Shown here: piece after piece, positions 1 through 7,224 of the stretch
Position numbering within the stretch: position 1 is the first letter of the stretch
How the letters are laid out: every line of letters begins with the position of its first letter
Source: Micromonospora inyonensis
GTDB taxonomy: Bacteria; Actinomycetota; Actinomycetes; Mycobacteriales; Micromonosporaceae
Reading direction: 5' to 3'
Assembly: GCF_900091415.1 (NCBI RefSeq)
Contig: NZ_FMHU01000001.1
Coordinates: 1,364,001-1,428,000, forward strand
Length of the DNA: 64,000 nt
Notes under the pieces: generated by a model
Databases searched by the model: none
What the model was told of the DNA's origin: nothing
Seen by the model: only the letters and a program-made list of their open reading frames with translations
Program-made: the position numbers and the translations under genes

Positions 1-1468
1 ATCGCACAACGGCGTACCCCGGTCGGCGTGGGCGCGGGCCAGTCGCCGGGTCTCCCGGTGGCACCGTCCCTACACCTTCCTGCTGCTGCTGCTCGACTTC
101 GGCGCGGCGGCGCTGGCCAGTTGGATCGCCATCCAGCTCTTCGACCAGGCGGCCTCCGGATTCACCCGCTCCGAGGAGGACCCCACCTGGTTCTACACCG
201 TCTCGTACGTCCTGCTCCCGCTCGGTTGGGTGGTCACCCTCTGGAGCAACCGGGCGTACGACCGGCGCTACCTGGGTCTCGGCCCCGACGAGTTCAAGCG
301 GGTGATCCGGGCGGCGGTCACCGTGGCGGCCAGCGTGTCGTTCCTGGCCTTCGCCACCAAGACCGACCTCTCCCGGTACACCGTGGGTACCGCGCTGCTC
401 GGCGCCGCCTGCCTGATCCTGTTCGGTCGGATGGTGGGTCGGTTCACGCTGCACGGGGTGCGGCGGCGGACCGGGCACGCCGGGCACCGGATGGTGCTGG
501 TGGGCACGCTGCCGGAGTGCCTGGAGGTGTACGCGGCGGTCACCCGCAACCCGGCCGCCGGCCTGGTGCCGGTCGCCATCCACATCACCGACGGGTACGC
601 CGCCGCGCGGGGGATCGAGACCCCGGTGCCGGTGTACGCCGGCCGGGACGTGCTCGCCCTGGTGCGGGAGGTCGGCGGGGACACCATCGCGGTCTGCGGT
701 TCGGCCAGCGCCGAGCCGGGCGAGTTGCGCCGGCTGGCCTGGCAGCTGGAGGGCTCCGGGGTCGACCTGGTGGTCGCGCCGCAGCTCACCGACATCGCCG
801 GCCCCCGGGTGCACATCCGGCCGATCGAGGGCCTGCCGCTGCTGCACGTCGAGGAGCCCACCCTCTCCGGCCCGGCGCTGCTGACGAAGAGCCTGCTGGA
901 CCGGGTGGCCGCCGGGCTGGGGCTGCTGGTGCTGGTCCCGGCGTTCCTGGCCATCGCGGTGGCGATCCGGGTCTCCGATCCCGGGCCGGTCTTCTTCCGG
1001 CAGCCCCGGGTGGGGCACGAGGGGCGGACCTTCCGGGTCTGGAAGTTCCGCACCATGTACGTCGACGCCGAGGACCGGCTCGCCGCCCTGGTGGACCGGA
1101 ACGAGACCGACGGCATGCTATTCAAGATCAAGGAGGATCCCCGGGTCTTCCCGGTCGGCCGCTTCCTGCGCGCCTCCTCGATGGACGAGCTGCCCCAGCT
1201 GATCAACGTGCTCCGGGGCGAGATGTCGCTGGTCGGGCCCCGTCCGCTCCCCGCCGACGACGGCGACTTCCTGGGCGACGTCCGCCGCCGACTGCTGGTC
1301 CGGCCCGGAATGACCGGTCTGTGGCAGGTCTCCGGGCGCTCCGACCTCTCCTGGGACGAGGCGGTCCGGCTCGACCTGTACTACGTCGACAACTGGTCGC
1401 TCGCGTACGACCTGAGCATTCTCTGGCGGACTGTCGGGGTCGTGCTCGCCCGCAAGGGCGCGTACTGA
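1..1468 (+). CDS. Exopolysaccharide sugar transferase (polyprenyl glycosylphosphotransferase), 5' truncated
   Basis: The reading frame is open from base 2 and enters from outside the window, so the N-terminus is missing; 488 residues are visible. Several hydrophobic segments in the first 140 visible residues suit the membrane half of the family. The C-terminal bacterial sugar transferase domain starts near visible residue 300 with a membrane-proximal helix, then FRVWKFRTM, SMDELPQL, GEMSLVGPRP and the PGMTGLWQVSGRS signature. Proteins of this family transfer a sugar-1-phosphate from a nucleotide sugar to undecaprenyl phosphate, starting an exopolysaccharide repeat unit (family knowledge). The sugar cannot be told from sequence. 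The in-frame GTG or ATG codons further in, for example at 230, are internal. Confidence 0.93.
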   Translation, partial: SHNGVPRSAWARASRRVSRWHRPYTFLLLLLDFGAAALASWIAIQLFDQAASGFTRSEEDPTWFYTVSYVLLPLGWVVTLWSNRAYDRRYLGLGPDEFKRVIRAAVTVAASVSFLAFATKTDLSRYTVGTALLGAACLILFGRMVGRFTLHGVRRRTGHAGHRMVLVGTLPECLEVYAAVTRNPAAGLVPVAIHITDGYAAARGIETPVPVYAGRDVLALVREVGGDTIAVCGSASAEPGELRRLAWQLEGSGVDLVVAPQLTDIAGPRVHIRPIEGLPLLHVEEPTLSGPALLTKSLLDRVAAGLGLLVLVPAFLAIAVAIRVSDPGPVFFRQPRVGHEGRTFRVWKFRTMYVDAEDRLAALVDRNETDGMLFKIKEDPRVFPVGRFLRASSMDELPQLINVLRGEMSLVGPRPLPADDGDFLGDVRRRLLVRPGMTGLWQVSGRSDLSWDEAVRLDLYYVDNWSLAYDLSILWRTVGVVLARKGAY

Positions 1469-1526
1469 CCGCTGCCGGCCGTACGGGGGCTTGGCGGACG
1501 GTGGCCCGACCGGACAGGATCGTCGG

Positions 1527-2771
1527 GTGAGCGGCAACGTCTCCGCAGGGCTCGCGGTCGTCGCACTGGTGACCGCGCTGGTGGCCGCCCTGTTCGGGGT
1601 GGGTCGGCTGCGCGCCCGGCGGGGCATCGCGACCGCCACCCAGCGGGCCACCTACGAGGTGCTGCACACCGCCGGGTTGGCCGCCGCACCGCTGCGTACC
1701 GGGCTGGACGAGACCGGCGCGGGCAAGGCCGTCCGTCACCTGCGGGCCCTGGTGGGCGCGGCCGGGCTGGCGCTGACCGACCGGGACGACCTGCTCGCCC
1801 TCGACGGGCGCGGCGCACACCACGCGGACCAGCTGCGCGCGGCGGCCCGGAAGGCGGTGGCCGCCGGCCGCTCGACCGTGCTGGGCGAGGCGGAGCTGCG
1901 CTGCGACCGGGTCGACTGCCCGGTACGCGGCGCGGTCGTCGCTCCGCTGCGCGGCCCGGACGGGCGGGTGGTCGGGGCGCTGGTGGCCGTCGCCGACGAG
2001 GCACCCGCGCCGGGGCTGGTGCAGGCCACCCTGGAGACCGCCGACTGGGCCGGCGACCAGCTCGCCCTGGCCGAGCTGGACTCCTCCCGGGAACGGCTGG
2101 CCCGGGCCGAGGTCCGGGCGCTCCGGGCGCAGATCAGCCCGCACTTCATCTACAACGCGCTGACCGCTATCGCCTCGTTCGTCCGGACCGATCCCGAGCG
2201 GGCCCGGGAGCTGATCCTGGAGTTCGCCGAGTTCACCCGGTACTCGTTCCGGGCGCACGGCGAGTTCACCACGCTGGCCGAGGAACTGCGCTCGATCGAC
2301 CGCTACCTGACCATCGAACGGGCCCGGTTCGGCGACCGGCTCCAGGTGCGGCTCCAGATCGCCCCGGAGGTGCTGCCGGTGACCCTGCCCTTCCTCTGCC
2401 TGCAACCGCTGGTGGAGAACGCCGTCCGGCACGGGTTGTCCCGCAAGCCCGGCACGGGCATGGTGAGCATCGAGGCCCGGGACGCCGGCGCGGAGTGCCA
2501 CATCACGGTGGAGGACGACGGCGTGGGGATGGACCCGGCGACGCTGACCGCCGGGATCGCCGAGCTGGCCGGGGAGTCGGGCGCGATGGGGGCCCCGGGT
2601 GGCCCGGGGGACGACGCCGGCCAGCACGTCGGGCTCTCGAACGTCGACGAGCGGCTCCGGTCGGCCTTCGGCGACCAGTTCGGCCTGGTCGTGGAGACCG
2701 GCCTCGGATCGGGTACGAAGGTGAGCATGCGGATCCCGAAGTTCCACCCCGGCGTCCGGGCCGGCTCGTGA
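1527..2771 (+). CDS. LytS/YehU-type sensor histidine kinase
   Basis: 414 residues from GTG 1527; a TTG at 1491 would add 12 poorly supported residues. One hydrophobic segment at residues 5-25 anchors it in the membrane. A GAF-like middle (about 40-180, with a Cys pair) precedes the His_kinase domain, where ISPHFIYNAL carries the phosphorylated His at about 206. The N-box (QPLVENAVRHGL, near 295) and G-box (EDDGVGMDP, near 330) follow. These are marks of the LytS group, not of HisKA kinases. Its stop overlaps the start of the LytTR regulator, so the two form a translationally coupled two-component system. Being next to the sugar transferase suggests envelope or polysaccharide control; the signal is unknown. 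Confidence 0.9.
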   Translation: MSGNVSAGLAVVALVTALVAALFGVGRLRARRGIATATQRATYEVLHTAGLAAAPLRTGLDETGAGKAVRHLRALVGAAGLALTDRDDLLALDGRGAHHADQLRAAARKAVAAGRSTVLGEAELRCDRVDCPVRGAVVAPLRGPDGRVVGALVAVADEAPAPGLVQATLETADWAGDQLALAELDSSRERLARAEVRALRAQISPHFIYNALTAIASFVRTDPERARELILEFAEFTRYSFRAHGEFTTLAEELRSIDRYLTIERARFGDRLQVRLQIAPEVLPVTLPFLCLQPLVENAVRHGLSRKPGTGMVSIEARDAGAECHITVEDDGVGMDPATLTAGIAELAGESGAMGAPGGPGDDAGQHVGLSNVDERLRSAFGDQFGLVVETGLGSGTKVSMRIPKFHPGVRAGS

Positions 2772-3526
2772 CCGGCGGATTCCTGCGGGTGCTGGCCGTC
2801 GACGACGAGCCCCCGGCGCTGGACGAGTTGGCGTACCACCTGCGTGCCGACCCCCGGGTGGCCCGGCTGCACACCGCCTCGGACGCCACCGAGGCGCTGC
2901 GGGTGCTCCGCGACGACGACGTGGACGTGGTGTTCCTGGACATCCGGATGCCCGGCCTGGACGGCATGGAGCTGGCCCGGGTGCTGCGCCGCTTCGCCCG
3001 TCCACCGTCGATCGTCTTCGTCACCGCGTACGACGACGGCGCGGTGGACGCCTTCGACCTGGGCGCGACCGACTACGTGCGCAAGCCGGTCCGGGCGGAA
3101 CGGCTGGCCGAGTCCCTGCGCCGGGTGATCGGGTCGCGGGTGGTGCCGAGTCACCCGGCCGCGCTGGCCCGGGCCGAGGACGACCCGACCATCCCGGTCG
3201 AGCTGGCCGGGACGACCCGGATGCTGCCCCGCTCGGCGGTGCGCTGGGTGGAGGCGCAGGGCGACTACGCACGGCTGCACACCGCCGACGGGTCGCACCT
3301 GGTCCGGGTGTCCCTCTCCACCCTCGCCGAGCGCTGGGCGGATGCCGGTTTCGTCCGGATCCACCGCTCCTACCTGGTGCAGTTGCGGCTGATCGCCGAA
3401 CTGCGGCTGGCGAACTCGGGCTACGTGGTGGTGGTCGACTCCACCGAACTGCCGGTGAGTCGCCGGCACACCCGGGAGCTGAAGGACCGGCTGGTCCGCG
3501 CCGCCAAGCAGGACTGGAGCCGCTGA
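2768..3526 (+). CDS. LytTR-family response regulator
   Basis: 252 residues. GTG 2768 overlaps the kinase stop in a GTGA arrangement, which fixes the start; the frame stays open further upstream only as kinase-gene shadow. The receiver domain (about 7-125) has acidic DDEP near the start, the phospho-acceptor Asp58 in FLDIRMPG, and the switch lysine in RKPVRAERL. The LytTR DNA-binding domain (about 140-248) has typical VEAQGDYARLHT and RIHRSYLVQL motifs. LytTR proteins bind paired direct repeats and often control envelope, autolysis or exopolysaccharide genes. It is the cognate partner of the upstream kinase. Targets are not visible here, although a secreted-protein gene converges on it from the right. 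Confidence 0.93.
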   Translation: MTGGFLRVLAVDDEPPALDELAYHLRADPRVARLHTASDATEALRVLRDDDVDVVFLDIRMPGLDGMELARVLRRFARPPSIVFVTAYDDGAVDAFDLGATDYVRKPVRAERLAESLRRVIGSRVVPSHPAALARAEDDPTIPVELAGTTRMLPRSAVRWVEAQGDYARLHTADGSHLVRVSLSTLAERWADAGFVRIHRSYLVQLRLIAELRLANSGYVVVVDSTELPVSRRHTRELKDRLVRAAKQDWSR

Positions 3527-3561
3527 ACCTCATCGGACGCGGGCGCCGGGCCGAGCCCGGG

Positions 3562-4008
3562 TCAACAGCCCTGTCGGCCGCTGCTGATCTGGTATCGGTA
3601 GCCCTGCCAGTCGATGTAGCCGACGGCCGCGACGCAGTAGTTCGCGGTGCCGGTCACACCTCGCGGTCCCGCATAGTAGGCGTAGTTGCCGAAGTCCGCA
3701 CTGGAACTGACCGCCACCGTGCACGGCTGCCCCTCACCGGACCGCTCCGTGCACCGGTAGGCGCGTACGTAGGTCGGCGCGGCTACGCCGTACGCGGCGC
3801 CCTTGTGGTAGAAGCACGCGCTGTTCGTGCCGCCGTCGGAGGTGTTGTAGAAGATCGTCAACTCGCCCGGACCGTAGGTCTTGCTGTAGGTGACGGTCCC
3901 GGAGCACGAGACGGCGGCCTGTGCGGCTGACCCGGTGGTGACGACCAACCCACCACTGACGACCACCAGGGCCAGGACGAGTGCGAGAACGCTGCGACCG
4001 TGACGCAA
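3562..4008 (-). CDS. Small secreted cysteine-rich protein of unknown function
   Basis: 148 residues starting at TTG 4008, behind a good ribosome site (GAAGGGAG, spacing about 8). A Sec signal peptide is clear: MRHGR, a hydrophobic core, and an Ala-rich AQAA cleavage region near residue 30. The mature part of about 116 residues is rich in Tyr and Gly and has six Cys, which suggests disulfide bonds. I do not recognise the family; it has the look of small secreted actinomycete proteins sometimes called spore-associated. Its mRNA leader contains two short hairpins (4033-4049 and 4053-4065), and further inverted repeats and DnaA-like boxes lie upstream, so it has the most elaborate control region of the first 10 kb. 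Confidence 0.75.
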   Translation of the reverse strand: MRHGRSVLALVLALVVVSGGLVVTTGSAAQAAVSCSGTVTYSKTYGPGELTIFYNTSDGGTNSACFYHKGAAYGVAAPTYVRAYRCTERSGEGQPCTVAVSSSADFGNYAYYAGPRGVTGTANYCVAAVGYIDWQGYRYQISSGRQGC

Positions 4009-4032
4009 GATCTGCTCCCTTCGGTGCGCTCG

Positions 4033-4115
4033 ACAGGCGAAGTGCCTGTAGCGGCAAACTTTGCCAAGAATGAGCAGGCAGGTCGATACCGGGCACCTGT
4101 CGAATCAACGACAGG
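4033..4115. promoter_or_regulatory. Cluster of short inverted repeats in the divergent control region
   Basis: Three perfect inverted repeats stand close together: ACAGGC-N5-GCCTGT at 4033-4049, GGCAAA-N1-TTTGCC at 4053-4065, and CCTGTCG-N6-CGACAGG at 4096-4115. The word CGACAGG or its complement occurs three times (4031-4037, 4096-4102, 4109-4115). They lie upstream of the minus-strand secreted-protein gene, the first two within its probable mRNA leader. They could be operator sites or leader hairpins; no known regulator consensus was recognised. Confidence 0.5.
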
Positions 4116-4123
4116 CACTGGTG

Positions 4124-4185
4124 GTGTCCACAGGCTGACCGGGTTATCCACAGCCTCCGGGCCGGTTGTCCACAGGTTGTGCACA
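4124..4185 (+). promoter_or_regulatory. Four DnaA-box-like nonamers in direct orientation
   Basis: GTGTCCACA (4124-4132), TTATCCACA (4144-4152), TTGTCCACA (4166-4174) and TTGTGCACA (4177-4185) lie in the same orientation in 62 bp. TTATCCACA is the canonical E. coli DnaA box and TTGTCCACA is the preferred actinomycete form; the outer two have one or two mismatches. No dnaA, dnaN, rpmH or other origin gene is near, so this is more likely a DnaA titration or regulatory site than oriC. Confidence 0.6.
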
Positions 4186-4209
4186 GCCGGCCCGGAGGCC
4201 GGCCGGGGC

Positions 4210-4243
4210 TTGACATTCGGGTGGGGGCGGCGAGACTGCGTCA
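4210..4243 (+). promoter_or_regulatory. Promoter of the first symporter operon (leaderless)
   Basis: A perfect -35 TTGACA at 4210-4215 is followed after 16 bp by a -10-like GAGACT at 4232-4237. The start GTG is at 4244, six bases downstream, so transcription should begin at the start codon and the mRNA would be leaderless. It lies just downstream of the DnaA-like boxes. Confidence 0.55.
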
Positions 4244-4651
4244 GTGGCCGCCCCCACCGACCCCGTACCGGCCCCTCGGCGACCGGAGCCGCGCCCTCGG
4301 ACGCGGATCGTGCTCGCCGAGGTGTCCCGGCGGGGTGCCGACCGGACCCGCAGCGAGCTGACCGAGCAGACCCGAGTCGGCGAGGCGCTGGTCCGGGGCC
4401 TGGTCCGGGCCCAGCTCGCGCTGGCCCTGCGGCTGGCCGTGGTGGTGCTGATCGGCCTCGGCGGGCTCCCCTGGCTCTTCGCCATCGCACCCACGGTCGG
4501 CCGCGTGACGCTCTTCGGGGTCAACCTGCCGTGGCTGCTGCTCGGGGTGGCCGCCTTCCCGTTCCTGGTCGCGGTCGGCTGGGCGTACGTGCGGTTGGCC
4601 GAACGGAACGAGCAGGACTTCAGCGACCTCGTCCAGCGGCCGGAGCGCTGA
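4244..4651 (+). CDS. Small two-helix membrane protein paired with symporter
   Basis: 135 residues from GTG 4244. The N-terminal 60 residues are charged and Pro/Arg-rich; two hydrophobic segments follow at about 63-85 and 94-115, then a short acidic cytoplasmic tail. The layout (small two-helix protein directly before a sodium:solute symporter) matches the DUF485/YjcH partners of acetate permeases, but the sequence resembles DUF485 less than the second copy at 10532 does. Its stop is 1 bp before the symporter start, so the two are co-translated. The likely role is an accessory subunit of the transporter, inferred from position. Confidence 0.8.
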   Translation: MAAPTDPVPAPRRPEPRPRTRIVLAEVSRRGADRTRSELTEQTRVGEALVRGLVRAQLALALRLAVVVLIGLGGLPWLFAIAPTVGRVTLFGVNLPWLLLGVAAFPFLVAVGWAYVRLAERNEQDFSDLVQRPER

Positions 4652-4652
4652 G

Positions 4653-6293
4653 GTGGACAACGGGTACGTGGTGCCGGCGCTCGTGGCGGTCACCCTGGCC
4701 ACGTTCGCCATCGGCTTCTACGGGCTGCGGGTCGCCCGGACCACCTCCGACTTCCTGGTCGCCTCGCGCGCGGTCAGCCCGACCTGGAACGCCGCCGCGA
4801 TCGGCGGGGAGTACCTCTCCGCGGCCTCCTTCCTCGGCATCGCCGGGCTGATCCTCAAGTACGGCGTCGACGTGCTCTGGTACCCGGTCGGTTTCGCCGC
4901 CGGCTACCTCGCGCTGCTGCTGTTCGTGGCCGCGCCGCTGCGCCGCTCCGGGGCGTTCACCCTGCCGGACTTCTGCGAGCTACGGCTGCACTCGCGCCGG
5001 CTCCGGGCACTCGCCACCGTCTTCGTGATCTTCATCGGTTGGCTCTACCTGGTGCCGCAGCTCCAGGGGGCGGGGCTCACGCTGACCACGCTGACCGGCT
5101 CGCCGTACCCGGTCGGGGCGCTGGTCGTCGCCGTGGTGGTCATCGCGAACGTGGCACTCGGCGGGATGCGCGCGATCACCTTCGTCCAGGCGTTCCAGTA
5201 CTGGCTGAAGCTCACCGCGCTCGCCGTACCGGTGATCTTCCTGGTGTTGCAGTGGCAGGCCGACGGCCGCCCCGCGGTGACCCCGCCCGACGGGCCGGCG
5301 TTCCGGACCGCGACCACCGTCGTGGTCGACCATCCGGCGACCCTCACCCTCGCCGACGGCACCACCCGCGAGGTACGCCCCGGCGACGAGCTGACCTTCG
5401 ACGCCGGGGCCCCGGTGCCGGAGGTCTCCGGCGTGGTCACCGATGCCGCCGACTGGCTGCTGCCGAGCACCGCCGGGGACGACGACCGGGGGCTCTTCGG
5501 CACGTACTCGCTGATCCTGGCCACCTTCCTCGGCACCATGGGACTGCCGCACGTGCTGGTCCGCTTCTACACCAACCCGGACGGCGCGGCGGCCCGGCGG
5601 ACCACGCTGGTGGTGCTGGCCATGGTCGGGGCCTTCTACCTGCTGCCCACCCTCTACGGGGTGCTCGGCCGGGTCTACACCCCGCAGCTGCTGGTGACCG
5701 GGCAGACCGACGCGGTGGTGGTGCTGCTGCCCGGTGCCGCGCTCGGCGACGGTACGACCGGGCGGCTGCTCGCCGCGCTGGTCGCCGCCGGGGCGTTCGC
5801 GGCGTTCCTGTCCACCTCGTCCGGGCTGCTCACCAGCGTCGCCGGGGTGATCTCCACCGACGTGCTCGGACGCGGCTCGGTACGCGGCTTCCGGCTGGCC
5901 ACCGTGATCGCCGGGGCGGTACCGGCGCTGCTGGCGCTGAACGTCTCGGGGATGGACGTCTCCCAGGTGATCGGGCTCGCGTTCGCGGTGGCCGCGTCCA
6001 GCTTCTGCCCGCTGCTGGTGCTCGGCATCTGGTGGCGGGGACTGACCGACGTGGGGGCCGCCGCCGGCATCCTCGCCGGTGGCGGGACGGCCGTCACCGC
6101 CGTACTGCTGACCGTCGTCGGTCCGCCCCTGGCCGGCTGGCCGGCGACGCTCGTCGCCCAGCCGGCCGCCTGGACGGTCCCGCTCGCGTTCACGGTGATG
6201 GTGGCGGTCTCGGTGGCTTCCCGCCGCCGCGTCCCCACCGACGTCGCCACCACCATGCTCCGCCTGCACACCCCGGAGTCCCTGCGCCTGTAG
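4653..6293 (+). CDS. Sodium:solute symporter (SSS family, acetate-permease-like)
   Basis: 546 residues, about 13 predicted membrane segments. Family motifs include TSDFLVASRAVSPTWNA, GGEYLSAASFLGIAGL, and GLPHVLVRFYTNP in the second half. SSS proteins use the sodium gradient to import small carboxylates and similar solutes; closeness to ActP/MctC-like proteins suggests a monocarboxylate, but the substrate is not proven. An extracytoplasmic loop of about 60 residues rich in Asp, Thr and Pro (residues 205-270) lies between membrane segments. GTG 4653 overlaps the preceding stop region with GGAGCG as ribosome site. A paralogous pair lies at 10532-12551. Confidence 0.88.
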   Translation: MDNGYVVPALVAVTLATFAIGFYGLRVARTTSDFLVASRAVSPTWNAAAIGGEYLSAASFLGIAGLILKYGVDVLWYPVGFAAGYLALLLFVAAPLRRSGAFTLPDFCELRLHSRRLRALATVFVIFIGWLYLVPQLQGAGLTLTTLTGSPYPVGALVVAVVVIANVALGGMRAITFVQAFQYWLKLTALAVPVIFLVLQWQADGRPAVTPPDGPAFRTATTVVVDHPATLTLADGTTREVRPGDELTFDAGAPVPEVSGVVTDAADWLLPSTAGDDDRGLFGTYSLILATFLGTMGLPHVLVRFYTNPDGAAARRTTLVVLAMVGAFYLLPTLYGVLGRVYTPQLLVTGQTDAVVVLLPGAALGDGTTGRLLAALVAAGAFAAFLSTSSGLLTSVAGVISTDVLGRGSVRGFRLATVIAGAVPALLALNVSGMDVSQVIGLAFAVAASSFCPLLVLGIWWRGLTDVGAAAGILAGGGTAVTAVLLTVVGPPLAGWPATLVAQPAAWTVPLAFTVMVAVSVASRRRVPTDVATTMLRLHTPESLRL

Positions 6294-6322
6294 CCCTGTA
6301 GCCCCGCTGGGCTTCGGGTGGC

Positions 6323-6380
6323 GTGGAAGCAGGGGTCCCCTGTTACCGCTTTTTGTCGAGGAAGGGTCCCCTGCAACCAC
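6323..6380. repeat. Dispersed hairpin repeat, copy 1
   Basis: A 58-bp imperfect inverted repeat. The left arm starts GTGGAAGCAGGGGTCCCCTG; the complement of the right arm starts GTGGTTGCAGGGGACCCTTC. It follows the stop of the symporter by 30 bp and can act as a terminator. Related copies are at 12578, 21711 and 26551. Confidence 0.8.
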
Positions 6381-6459
6381 CTCAGCGGCACCGGAGTCGT
6401 AGGTCGAGATCGTCCCTGAGCAGGAGAGACCGGTGGCCTCCGGCGGATAGTTTCGGGGC

Positions 6460-7224
6460 ATGACTTCTGCGCGCCCGGCCCTGCAACTGCGTGGGCTGGC
6501 CAAACGGTTCGACAGCAAGGTCGCGGTGGCGGGCGTCGACCTCGACGTCCCGGCCGGCTCGTTCTACGGGCTGCTCGGCCCGAACGGCGCCGGCAAGACC
6601 ACCACCCTGTCGATGGCCGTCGGCCTGCTGAGGCCGGACGCCGGTGGCGCCTGGGTGCTCGGGCACGACGTCTGGGGTGACCCGGTCCGCGCCAAGCAAC
6701 TGCTCGGAGTGATGCCGGACGGCGTACGCCTCTTCGACCGGCTCAGCGGCGCGGAGCTGCTGGCGTACCACGGGCTGTTGCGCGGCATGGACCCGACGGT
6801 GGTCGACCAGCGGGCGGCGGAGCTGCTCGACGTGCTGGCCCTGAACGACGCCGGGCGGACCCTGGTGGTCGACTACTCGGCCGGGATGAAGAAGAAGATC
6901 GGACTGGCCTGCGCGCTGCTGCACGGCCCCCGGCTGCTGGTGCTGGACGAGCCGTTCGAGGCGGTCGACCCGGTCTCGGCGGCGTTGATCCGCGACATCC
7001 TGCACCGGTACGTCGTCGGCGGCGGGACGGTGGTCTTCTCCAGCCACGTCATGGAGGTCGTGGAGCGGCTCTGCTCGCACGTGGCCATCCTCGCCGAGGG
7101 GACGATCAAGCGGGTCGGCACCCTCGACGACGTGCGCGGGGAGCGTTCGCTGGAGCAGGTCTTCGTGGAGGTGGTCGGCGGGCGCACCGCGACGGGCGAG
7201 GAGTTGTCGTGGCTGTCCCGGTGA
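6460..7224 (+). CDS. ABC transporter ATP-binding protein
   Basis: 254 residues. Walker A is GPNGAGKT (about 43-50), the signature is the degenerate YSAGMKKKIGLA form common in ABC-2 exporters, Walker B is LLVLDEPFEAVDP and the switch His is in SSHVME. It energises the membrane protein encoded next, whose start lies inside this gene. ATG 6460 follows a TAGTTT -10 element by 6 bp, so the mRNA is probably leaderless. ABC-2 pairs of this kind export drugs, lipids or polysaccharides; the cargo cannot be deduced. Confidence 0.92.
   Translation: MTSARPALQLRGLAKRFDSKVAVAGVDLDVPAGSFYGLLGPNGAGKTTTLSMAVGLLRPDAGGAWVLGHDVWGDPVRAKQLLGVMPDGVRLFDRLSGAELLAYHGLLRGMDPTVVDQRAAELLDVLALNDAGRTLVVDYSAGMKKKIGLACALLHGPRLLVLDEPFEAVDPVSAALIRDILHRYVVGGGTVVFSSHVMEVVERLCSHVAILAEGTIKRVGTLDDVRGERSLEQVFVEVVGGRTATGEELSWLSR

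Noticed and set aside
4009..4243. Chromosomal replication origin
   Set aside because: The four DnaA-like boxes are suggestive, but actinomycete oriC has many more boxes and lies between dnaA and dnaN, neither of which is present.
4980..6518. Minus-strand open frame of 512 codons opposite the symporter
   Set aside because: Antisense shadow: low-complexity Gly/Arg/His/Gln composition, no recognisable domain, and it lies fully over a clear membrane-transport gene.
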